64,000 nucleotides of DNA, taken from positions 4,626,622 through 4,690,621 of the forward strand of contig OY755189.1 of assembly GCA_963576735.1 (NCBI GenBank), given 5' to 3'. Positions 43,251-55,700 of the stretch are shown here, in pieces. A program made the position numbers and the translations under genes. The stretch's first letter is position 1; every line of letters begins with the position of its first letter. The notes beneath the pieces were generated by a model that did not search any database, was not told the origin of the DNA, and saw only the letters and a list, made by a program, of their open reading frames with translations. The stretch comes from Bedellia somnulentella. Taxonomy: Eukaryota; Arthropoda; Insecta; Lepidoptera; Bedelliidae.

Positions 43251-46200
43251 CTGAGGAAATGATGAGAAGTTTTCAAAATTATTTCCCATTTGAGTAGAAC
43301 GTCTTTACGCTCTTCATGACCTTGGAAACCTATCGCTGCTATGTATTACAGCACGATTTATAAAAAAAATGTTTATCTTTAGTTAAAACTATAAATGTTG
43401 TGATGACTAGTATTTTGACGAAATTCTAATAAAAAACTTAGTATGTAGGTACAGTCGAAAACATTAGTCGCTTTTATGGTCACAAAATTACCTTTACACG
43501 AGAACAATTGATAAATTAGTAAACAAAATTATGATTTAAAGTTTACTGTACATCATAAAATTCCAAAAGCTACTTGACCCCATAATCTAATAAGTTTACA
43601 TGTTAGATAAGAATGACATCATACCTAGTTCCTTCCAAGCTGGAGTACTGCGGTCGTTTCTTGCTACCATCAAAGTCATGTTCAAATGGCGATTGGTCAC
43701 TTGTTAGTCTGGCTTCCCGGGATTCTCTAGTTTCTCGTAATTCTCTAGGTTCCCGGCATTCTCTAGATTCTCGTGATTCCCTAGATTCCCGGGATTCTCT
43801 CACTCGAGGTCTGCTAGTGTCAGTTCGTCTTCGATGGCGGTCGGAGTCTCTACGAGAGGCTGAAGAGCTGGAGCGATGACTGCCAAACGAGAAATTCGGA
43901 TCGAATCTGAAAAAGGGAGAGATAAATATTGACAGTGCATAATTGATTGGCTGGAGAATTGATTGAATTAAGAAGATATAATTGGTTCCGCCATTTTATA
44001 TTACAATAATAATGACACCGTTTTAAATATAATTGAGAGAGGATAATATTATTCCAGACAACTTTTAGCTTCGTAAATGTATTTATTTATTTATTGTGCA
44101 TCAACAGCGCATAGAATAAATAGTACATACAATTTAGACGTTAAGCAAGACCAACAACAGGAAATCACCAAAAGAGTAAGGAACACAGACTACAAAATAT
44201 ATGACAGGATTTTGTTGAAGATATTGTTCCTAATATTAGGTCTTTACCTACGAATTGCCGTTTTGTATGAAAAAATTTAAACGAATTTTTTTCTTGTATT
44301 TTTTAATTGTATTAATCGAAGTCATCACCCATGCAATCAATGCATCTTTGCCAACGCAGTGGCAGTTTATTGATGCCCTTCTTGAAGAAAACAGCTGGAC
44401 GGGAGGCAACAAATTCTTCAAAGGCATTTTGTACTGCATCTCGGGTATTAAATTTTTTTTCCGCCAAGAAGTTATCCAAATTCTGGAAAAAGTAGAAGTC
44501 TGTAGGCGCAAGGTCTGGTGAGTACGGTGGATGATGGAGAGCTTTCAACCCCAGTTCTTGCAACTTGGAGACCGTCTGCTGTGCAGTATGAGGTCGCGCG
44601 TTGTCGTGCAGGAGCAGCGGAGACGAGCGATTGACCAATGCTGGTTGGAGATGTGCCAGCTTCTCCATCATTGTGTTCAGTTCTTCACAGTACACATCTG
44701 CAGTAATGCTCACCCCGTTTGGTAAGAAGCTGTGATGAATCACACCGGCGCTAGACCACCAAACAGTGACCATCACTTTTCTAGGGGTAAGTTTTCGTTT
44801 AGGGCACTGTTTAGGTGCTGAACCAGGATCCAACCAACTTGCTGAGCGCTTGCGGTTGTCAAACAGAATCCATTTTTCGTCGCAGGTAACAATGCGGTTC
44901 AAAATTCCTTCATTTGTGTGTCTGTTGAGCAGTGCAAGGCACGTCTCGACGCGTACTTCGCGCTGGCGATCATTGAGTTCGTGGGGCACCCATTTGTCAA
45001 GCTTTTTTACCTTGCCAATTTGACGCAAATGGACCAATATTGTTTTGACGCTAACGTCGAAAGTTGCTGCTAATTCCGCCGTAGATTGTGTATCATCAGC
45101 TTCCACAATCGCCTTTAATTCGTCATTGTCGACCAAAGTCTTCGGACGACCACGAGGTTCATTTTTCATGTCCAAATTTCCAGAACGGAAGCGAGCAAAC
45201 CAATAACAGGCGGTGCGTTGGTTTGTAGTGTTAGCTCCGTAAACGTCATTGATGTTGCGTGCCGCTTGTGCCGCGTTGCTGCCACGACGGTACTCATATT
45301 CCATAATTACTCGAATTTTTAACGTATCCATGATGACGAAAAAGATTGAAATGCGATGAAAACGTAACACTAATCAATAAACAAATGACTACTTTGGGAA
45401 AAAGAATTCCACGTTTTTAAAATAAACATAATTTGAAATTAGAATTCTCAGTCAAACAAAAATTATTTTGATTTGAAATGGCCAGTACTGCAGAACGGCA
45501 ATTTCATAGGTAAAGACCTATTATAAATTATCTAGACAAAATGAACAACAGGCAGTGTAATTTCTAAAAATTATACACATAATAATAAACAACTGAAAAT
45601 CGGAGTGTGGGAGCCATGTTAGAGCGCACACTACTGCGGACTCAAACGCACATAGCAGCGTCTCACTCATATTCCTACATCGGGGTATGTAAATGTTTTT
45701 CGAGTTAAGCATAGATACAAATTATAAGTTGGTACACAGCAGGGTGTACTGGCCAGTATATCTTTGCTGCATAAAGCAAATTTCAACGCTGAGTTGGATC
45801 CCATTTCCATTGTTGTGACAAACAAAATTGCTGTTATAATCATACCTTCTACAAATGTGTATTTCTGTCCAACAACCTTTATTTTACCATCTTTTCCCCA
45901 TGCAACTTCCAAAAGTGGCTGAGGAATTTCTAATTCCTTAGCTCTGGCTACCCCTTCTAGGGATTTATAGCTGTGAGTATATGTATGTATTCTGTTTAAC
46001 AAGTTATTAATATCATAGTTGATAGGCCATACCTTTTGTTAGTATTTTCTAGCTGCCGTATCTCAGGTTTCCGTCGAGACTCCCGCCAACCGAGCGAGCC
46101 GTAGTTGCGTTCTGAATAGTATTAATAGAAAATAATTGAAAATCAGTTAAGCGCTTTAAGTCATTAGAAAAGACAAATTGGTGAAGGCACGACCCGGGAT

Positions 46201-49200
46201 TTGAACACTAGTCGCTTGCACGCTAACCGGTGTTCTACCCATTGAGCTATCACGTCGTCGTATTATTTATATAATAATATTTTTATAGAAATAATGTATA
46301 CGGCAAACGTATTTTTGCCATATACATTATTTCAATGGAATTTGTAGTTGAAAAGTAAAAAAAATATGTTTGGGGTGAACAACCGTTATCAATCACTTAA
46401 GAATATAAAAAATAGTTGTAATACTATTCTCAGATCTACTTAATGTATATGAAAATTATATATACATTGACGGGACATACACTCAGTTTGTACGCTAAGA
46501 CTTGTTACATATAGGTAACAAGTCGTTTAGTCTGTGGTTAGTCGTCCGCGGGGAAGTACGTCTTAAGTAACATCAATTGAATTTACGAAAGAAAAGATAG
46601 GTAAAAAAACTTTTTAAGTTAAACGGTTTTATTATTAACATACAGAGCAATGTTTAAAATAAATGTACTAAAAACCTAAAAATAATTAAAAAAATAGATA
46701 CAGTTGTGGGAATTATATACATATGCATAGACTAGACTAAAATAAAACCGTGGGGCACGTCAATTGTCTACAAATTATCGACTTAATGTGCGATAGAAGA
46801 AACGTTTAATTCGTCGTTGGGCAGTTGGCCCGCAGACGGTGAGGAAATTACTTACTATTTTCTTGCTCATGGAAATTCCAATAGTCATACACTCCATGTA
46901 AATAAAAGAGATGTTTCAACTAGTTTCTCGTTGGAAATTTACACTGTTGGATGGCAGTGAACCGATCACTGCTCGCAGTTTGTCTTTAATCGACAAAACG
47001 TATGATAAAAGTATTACTCGCTCATCACTATGAAACCCTAAAACTCGCTTATAATCGAGCTTGCTAGCTTGTTTCCACATTCTGCCCTATTTATCACATG
47101 TCCATAGTTGAACAACTGCCCAATTATAGTGTAACATTACAAAACAAACATTTAAATCAACGATTGCAGACAATTGACGTGCCCCACGGTTTTATTTTAG
47201 TCTAGTCTATGCATATGTATATAATTCCCACGACTGTATCTATTTTTTTATTATTTTTAGGTTTTTAGTACATTTATTTTAAACATTGCTCTGTATGTTA
47301 ATAATAAAACAGTTTAACTTAAAAAGTTTTTTTACCTATTTTTATTATCTAGTTTTTAGTTTTTATTTCGCATTCTGTTTAATTCATATAGTGCTACATT
47401 ATTGCAAGGTTTCTTGCCCGTTAGTTAATATCAGTCCAACTCCTCGCATGCGTTTTTACCTTTCACCTTAATTTGGGTGGTGTACCGCTAACGCGTATAA
47501 TTTTTAGCCACCCTAACGCCACACAATCCTCAATACGATACAAAATCTTGACTTGGGTGATGGATTCAGGCTGGATTAATCAGATACCTAAATAAATTAC
47601 ATATTCAATTTCTAAATTTAAATCTTATTATTATATGCCATTTAGTGGCTCCGCCCATCTAAAATATTGATTTGGTATAGTGCACTGTATGGCGACCATC
47701 TTAGATTTTAATTATGCATACTAAATTGTATTCTACTTGTTGAGACCTTTCATTTGATACCCATGTTGATGGGATTGATATAAAACCTAAGTTATCCGCC
47801 ATTTTGTAGAGGCCGCCATCTTGGATTTTAATTTTATATAATACATTGTATTCTACTGGTTGAGCACATTCATTTGATACCCATATTGATGGGATTGATA
47901 AAACCTACGTTATCCGCCATTTTGTAGCGGCCGCCATCTTGGATTTCATTTTTTTATAGTATATTGTATTCTGCTTGTTAAGCCCTTTCATTTGATACCC
48001 ATATTGATGGGATACATAAAACCTAAATTATCCGCCATTTTGTAGCGGCGGCCATCTTGAATTTATAATGATAATGAACAAATATAATTGTATTGTCACC
48101 AAAATCCAAAGTGTATACAAAATTTCAGATTAATCGGTTGATAGGAAGAGGGTGAAATTTGAATTACAAAATTTGACCCAAGAATAAATAATAAAACAAA
48201 CGGGGTGAGCTAAATAAAACCGTTTAAAAAACCGTTTAAAAAAACATTTAATTTGGTTTAGACGCTTCGGAGGAGTTTGGTGACAAACACTATGACTGTG
48301 TGTGATTTTTATATATTTGATAAGTTAACGATATGTTATTTTTATTTGATTGATTCTGTTTTGTTAATCTATTTAGTAGGTGATAGGCCCACCCGCTATC
48401 ACTTGAAAATACTGGCCAAGTATAAAGAAGGTACTCTTTACACCAGACTAAAATAAGTCACGTGATGCGCCGGAGTAATAGTACCTGTGCCAGCTATTCG
48501 AAGATAGTAAGGCGTAAACGTTCATTTTGAGAGTTTGAGTGAATTAAATAAAACTATTAAAAAAATATCACATATTGTAAGTATAACTAAAAATAGCGTA
48601 CCATCTCTTCTCCATCGATGTTCCGGCCACCTTTCTCTCGGTGACGACCTGCCTGACCCGCCGCCGTCGCTATAACTGGAATTTAAGTATTTCGATTTAA
48701 ATCTATTAGTGAGTATCAGAACGATTTTACAGAATATTTTGTCAGTATGTTGGTAATAAAATGTGTAATATAAGAATGATTTTACAAAAATGTTTCTATT
48801 ATTAGGCGGGTACTGACTGAGCGAGCCGCCTCACTGCCTCGCCCGAGCGTGCCGCGGCCCGAGCCAAGCGTTGTCGGTTCTTATCAAAGATCAACAGCGC
48901 CTCAGTACGTGCGCACTGACTCAGCGAGCCGCCTCGCGAGGCAGCCTCGGACGTTTGCCGCGGTACACATGGCGCGCGTGACAGCCTTGGTCTGTAAGTT
49001 TTCTTCCTCGCGCGGCAAGGCCGAGCCACGGTGAGGCTGAGGCACGCACGACGCTAAGTTTTACTTGATCTTAAACAGAGACCGCGCGTGCGTATAGTTT
49101 GCTCAAACCCAGCATGAGGCCGCACGTTCGGAAAGCTGACGCCGCCACTAACTTTTTAATAAGTCCGCTAAACTAATACGCATCGAATAAGCGAGGCAAA

Positions 49201-52200
49201 ACACTAACGGTTTGAGTGAGCGTGGCTCTGTTCAAGTTCAAGTAAAATTGAGCGTCGCGCCTTAGCCTCACCATGGCTCGGCCTTGCCGCGGGAAGAAGA
49301 AAACTTACAGACCGAGGCTGCCGCGCGCGGCGGCTCGCTCAGTCAGTACGCACCTATTCATTTATTTTAACTGTACCAACGTTTTGATGTACAAATCTAT
49401 TTATTTATTTGGATAAACAACAGCGATATGCTATAATACTCTTAAATATAATACAACTAATACTAGGTAAGCATACCATGAGAAAGCAAAAACTCAATCA
49501 TACAGATTACGTCGCGCTTTTTCTAATTAACATAACATTGATTAAAATTATAAGACACCTTTGCCAGTTATGGTAATTTAATAAAAAGCCAATGCTTTTA
49601 AATGCTAATAAAATACTATCTACCCACATGGGTGGGTAGATAGTATTTTTGCTCATTCTTCCACACACAAAAAGCTACCAAGAAAAGAATTAAAAATTTC
49701 AAACAACGGAACTTACTCATCTTCTTCATCGTCCCACGAATGATGAGATTTCCTGTGTCTATCTCTTTCTTTCTCCCTATAATCTTTACTCCTTTCTCTA
49801 CTCTTCGAATCCCTGTATTCTCTTTCTCTACTATATTCTCTATCTCGACTCCTCCTATCTCTTCTATGTTCCCTATGATCTTTGTCTTTGCTAATATCTC
49901 TTCTGTCTCTACCGCTTCCAGAATCTCTTCTGTCTCTTGTGTTATTTGAATCTCTCCTTTCTCTACTTATGTCTAGATCTCTTTCTCGACTCCCACGTTT
50001 ATCTCTTATTTTCTCTTTGTCTCTACCGCTGCCGGAGTCTAAGCATTCTCTGGACCCTTGTGATGAATTGTGTCTGGAAATATAATATGCAATTTTTAGA
50101 TAGATCCTTGAAGTTTTTAAAGTGTTTATGGCTGAATAAATGGAGTATCTATCTTTTTTAGTACATTTTACTACTAATATAAGTTTTTGGAATATAAATA
50201 AAATCCCTAAATTTCTGGGGTTCCAGATTTAAAAGGAAAAACGGGATCCCATTCCTTAGGTTTTGCTGTCCGTCTGTCTGTCTGTCTCTGTATCTCATGA
50301 GTTCTAATATAGTAGTAAAGTTGTCGATAGTTTAGCATAGTTACCTAGATTCTCTATGATGTGATGATGTTCTATGATGTCTAGTGATGACAGGGGGTTC
50401 TTCTTCCCACGGAGACACGTCGCGAGATGATGATGATGTTTGTCCTGCAATTACAAAACATATATCTATAATTAGAATGTTTTGTTAACGTTGTTTTGTT
50501 TTGCCGTGTAGTGTCGGCTTAGAATAGCACTACCCCATTTCTTCCGGTGGGTGTACGTAAGAGGCGACTAACGGTATTGGGGCTTTTAAAGGATTTTTGG
50601 GCGATGCGGTTGGAGACCCATCACCAACAACCTTTATATTACCATCTTTTCCCCACTTAAATTTCCAAAAGTGGCTGAGGAATTTTTTATTCCTTAGCTC
50701 TGGCTACCCCTTCTAGAGATCTATAGCCGTGAGTATATGTATGTATGTATGTATGTTGACGAAAACCCTATGTGGATGTTCCGGTGGAGGTCGTGGGTTC
50801 GATTCCCGCTGGTGTCGAAATTTTTATTTCCTTTATTTATTAGTTATACCTCTATAATGTTGATTCCATGATCATTTAACACAAAGACCTAATGATAGCA
50901 TGTTTTCTCTTACGGTTATTGTATGTAACCTTGATGACCTGCGTTTCGCGAAAACCTAGTCATTATGTCATAGATTCAGTATTTTTGTCTTTACTAATAA
51001 ATAAAGGAAAGAAATATTCACATGAGGTATTCATGAACAAAAACATTCTATCTTTTGTCTTCAGTTTGATCAATTATTCGGCGGTTCAATTTTAAACTCC
51101 TACAATGGTTACCCATACAATCTGTTAGTTAATATAATAAATAAAAAAACTATGATTTTGTTGCTTTTTGTCCGTATGATTTACTATATCATCTTTTTTA
51201 CTATCACTCTTTCTTATTATTTCTGTGAATTGATGGCCAGAAAATTGGTCGGACCGAGAAATAATTTCCGATTAACAATTCTATATTTTTCCCACAAAGA
51301 ATGACTTTATACTTACTTCCAACCCGTTTCCTCTGCCTCCTGGTCCGCGACTGAGGCGAGTGAGGCGACCGAGGCTGCTGCCGCCACAGCCCGCTCTCCG
51401 AGTCTCGAGAGTCGCTGGACCAGGGGGAGGCTCGCGTGGCTAGCACTGACCAGTGGCCTGCGCGGTCCACTTCACGGGGGGCTAAGTACATAAATAAATA
51501 CAAATAAATATGCATAATGATAATATACGGACATATTGTAACCGTGTAGTGCCGGCTTAGAATGTCGCTACCCCTTTCTACCCACGGGTGTCGTAAGAGG
51601 CGACTAAGGGTATTGGGGCTTTTTATTGGATTTTTGGTGCGGTTGGAGACCCATCACCAAAAACCTTTATTTTTACCATCTTTTCCCCACTTAACTTCCA
51701 AAAGTGGCTGAGGAATTTATAATTCCGTAGCTCTGGTTACCCCTTCTAGGGAAATATAGCCGTGAGTATATGTATGTATGTATGTATGTATATTGCACAG
51801 ATCAAATCAGCCTCAAACTTAGTACAACTCAGTGACTTGTAGTAGCGGATACTAACTTAACGATATATTTAGTACTAGTGGATCGTCCCAGCTTCGCACG
51901 GGTAGCGTTGTTTTTTTAAATATCTGAGGTTTCTTTCTTCAGTCACTGCTCAAGCATTGTGAAATTCAGCGTAATGTTTTTAATTTATTAAATTTATAGC
52001 ACTCCCTTAACAGTGTAGTTTGGTGATTTTGATTGCGCTTTAATGAACGGTTCAGTATTTCCGTTTAATAGCAAATTTTGGAATAAAACGCCATGAAGTA
52101 TTTATAACAATCTAAAAAATAAATCATTACGTTATGTAGGATGCAACTACTGGCGCCATCTAGTATGTTATATGTAAATTAGTAAAGATTTGGTTTCGAT

Positions 52201-52692
52201 CACGGGCGCGATGGCTTATTTTATGTATAATTTCAGTGTTTGTTTACCGATTTCTATGATTCTTTTTTTATTGAATAGGTAATAATGTTACCTTATTTAA
52301 ATTAGGGATGAGTGAGAGGTTTACAAACGTAAGAGTAAACAAATATAATCAGAATGATCCGAACTGCTAAGCTATCAGGAATTACACGTGTTATTGTGAG
52401 TCAACCATAAAAGATAGACATATACTGTTGAGGAATTTTTTTTAGATAATTTTATGAAGAATATTTCCGCCACACATGATTTCTATGTAAGTTTAACCAT
52501 TAAGGCTGCACACGCGACGGAAGCTTAAAAAATGGAGTAACTTCTCCCGTTTTCCCCAAATTTCCCAAAATTCCCCTTTACTTCTCTGCTGGAAAGTATA
52601 CAAAAACCTGCGCAGGAGTATGAAGAATAATTGTACCAAGTTTCGTTAAAATCCGTCGAGTAGTTTTTGTTTCCATAAGGAACATACAAACC

Positions 52693-52754
<62 letters not shown>

Positions 52755-55700
52755 AATTTTACTGATTGCATTTTTGGCATCAGTATCGATCCCTAATCAC
52801 CACCTGATAGTTATTTTGAAAATATATTTCATGTACAGAATTGACCTCTCTACAGATTTATTATAAGTATAGATTATATAAGACACATATGAATAACATC
52901 CAGGATTAAAAAACAATCATCTAAGCTTATCACATAAATGAGTCTCTCATCGCCGAATTCAATTGAAGCCGCAACCGATATAATATTTAAGGCAATTTTT
53001 CGCTATGTTATCGAACGATAATATAACTTGATAAAAATATGAAAAAATTGAGGAAAAATTAAAACTTATAGCAATTCAATTGCAACAATATTGCCACTGA
53101 ATAATTCTTATGACTTGCAAATTAGATACACCACTTAGTTAACTACATACATACATATACTCACCTTAGTCGCCTCTTACGATCACCCACGGGTAGAAAT
53201 GGGGTAGTGTTATTCTAAGCCGACACTACACGGTTAATTTAACTACATGTACTTTAATTTATAATGGTTATAAAATTAATGTTTTACCTATTTGAAATTT
53301 TGGTATGGCAGCATGGAAACCCTATTGACTACATTGGCAATTCATGACTGTAGGTATTTGTTTAGCATAACAATTTCATTGATTCGTAATAATATTTCGG
53401 CAATCTAAATTACTTTCCTTTGTGCACAGTTAAGAAAATGCTCAATACATAAAATGCCTTTTCAAGATACTTTTTCTTACTATTATACCATGCTGTCATT
53501 ATAATAATGTATAAAAAATTAACAAGCACTACAATTGACATAATATATTAATTCAATGCATAACACTCACGTTTCGTATCAGGAGAAGACGCGCTAGCAA
53601 CATCACTCAGAGATCCCGTTGATAATCGCGGCGCTACCATTTCTCTTTCCGGCTCCTTACACTTCTCTACTTCAATCTTCTTTTCTACTAGTATCTCTTC
53701 TTGTTTCTCTTTTACTACCGCCGGACTCTTCCTAAACGCATCCTCAACATTCGAAAACGAAAGCGAACTATTATCTATACAGTCAAAGAAGTCCGAATTA
53801 TCGAAACCGTCTGATTTTTCGTCAGATTTCTTCCGTTCTTTCGGGGCTTCAGAAGGCAACGATTCGAATTCATCTTGAGGCTCTACTATAGTTATTTCTC
53901 TTAGCGCTGCATACCTATCGTTATTGTTATCGTGATTTGATTCGCTAAATCTAACAGTCTCACGTGGCGAAACGCTTCGTCTAGATTGTTCTATCTGCAG
54001 AGTTTTCATTACATTCTTTATGTCTTCTATTTTAGAATCGATTGGTTTCGGACTGACCGAATGTCTGAACAAGTTGAATGAGTCTAAGGTTAGTTCATCT
54101 AATGATTTCATAGGACTTCGACTGAGATCAGTTTTAAGCTCAGCCGATTCTCTTTTGGTTTCAGCTAGAACTGTAATAGAAGTAACTTCTTCTTTATCAG
54201 AATCGTTTTTGTCTGCATCACCATTTTGCTTATCATTATCTATAGGATTTATAATTGAATTGCTACTAAGCTCTTGCTCTTGTATTTCTCTAAATGCGGC
54301 ATACCTATCGTATGTTGGATTCGCTACTTTTTTATCAAAATCTTCAAAGTTTGCGACAAACTCGCTCGCGTCTGTTGGTGCAAAGTTATCTTCAAATTCG
54401 TCAGCCTTGGCTTTGATTGGAGATGGTTTAGGTTTTTTCTTTTCTATCACTGGTTCTTTATCTTCTTTACCTACTATCGTTCGTGCGTCCGGTTTGAGTG
54501 AGTTGTCAACGTGAATATGCTGGAAAAATAAATGGTGTACGTATTAATACTCTGCGATATCCGAAGCAACGCATAGTTATAGGCAATAATTGTACATTAA
54601 ATAATAACAATAATTGTAATTTTAGGTACTGTGTAGTGTCGGCTTAGAATAGCACTACCCCATTTCTTCCGGTGGGTGTACGTAAGATGCGACTAACGGT
54701 ATTGGGGCTTTTAAGTGATTATTTGGGCGATGAGGTTGGAGACCCATCACCAACAACCTTTATTTTTACATCTTTTCCCCACTTAACTTTCCAAAAGTGG
54801 CTGAGGAATGTTTAATTCCTTAGCTCTGGCTACCTCATCTAGGGATTTACAGCCGTGAGTATATGCATGTATGTAATTTTAGCTGATAGAAGCTCTTCGC
54901 GATATCGAACTTTAGAAAAATATCCAAACTTTGGATGTTACGGTTTTAATAAATAATTTGAAAGAAAGACATAATAAGACATAAACGTTCACGCCGTTTA
55001 TCCCCGAAGGGGTTGGCAGAGGTACCAATACTCCTGAACTCACATGGCAGGCGCCATCTAGTTTCCAGAGAAGGTACCCACGTTTTGCTTAGACAGTGTA
55101 CTCACGTGATAGGGGGCAGGCCTATCGCCGTTTTGTACGAATACACTGTCACATGACTAAGTACAACTCAGCCATGTGGGTTTCCTCACGATGTTTTCCC
55201 TCACCGTTAGCAACCATGATAAATTAACCACACATATGACTTTAGAATAGACAAATTGGTGTAGGCCCGTCCCAGGATTGGAACTCACGCCCTTCGGTTT
55301 TCGGGCGGATGTTCTACCCACTGGACTATCATGTCGCTTGAAAGAAAGGTTTAATAGTAACAGCAGAAAGTATAATGAAATAAAGTATTATTAAAAATAT
55401 ATAGAAAACTTACCGCCCGGTCTACATCCGATTGCAAATACGATCTCAAGTAAGCTGTGAGCTGAGGAAGCGTCATTGATGTAAGAGTAGTGGCCGGCAC
55501 TCGTAACCTATAAAATTAGGAGAAAAACTACTTAGGTATCTTCGATAAGAACATTTAAATACCGATGGAATCCAAATATATATATATAAATGTATATCTC
55601 ATATAACCAATTTCTATGGCTCCTCTTTTTCTGTACACGCTGTGCAATTGTGGAACACACTTCCTGTGGAGGTGCGATTGGCTAAATCACTGAATGTGTT

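Larger units (their letters stand above)
51795..52975 (-). repeat. SINE-C copy split by a Helitron
   Basis: Left piece 51795-51874 (CAGCCTCAAACTTAGTACAA, TAACGATATATTTAGTA) and right piece 52874-52975 (AATAACATCCAGGATTAAAA, TCACATAAATGAGTCTCTC) rejoin to match 2553-2710. Confidence 0.7.

Noticed and set aside
47640..48070. CRISPR array
   Set aside because: Units of 118-120 bp are repeated throughout without variable spacers; this is a eukaryotic tandem repeat.
52690..52752. CRISPR-like or satellite array
   Set aside because: A simple (GACA)n microsatellite within a Helitron; no spacers.
53548..54514. 164-codon plus-strand frame opposite the long exon
   Set aside because: It is the antisense shadow of the long exon of the 936-aa gene, whose splice phases match all neighbours.
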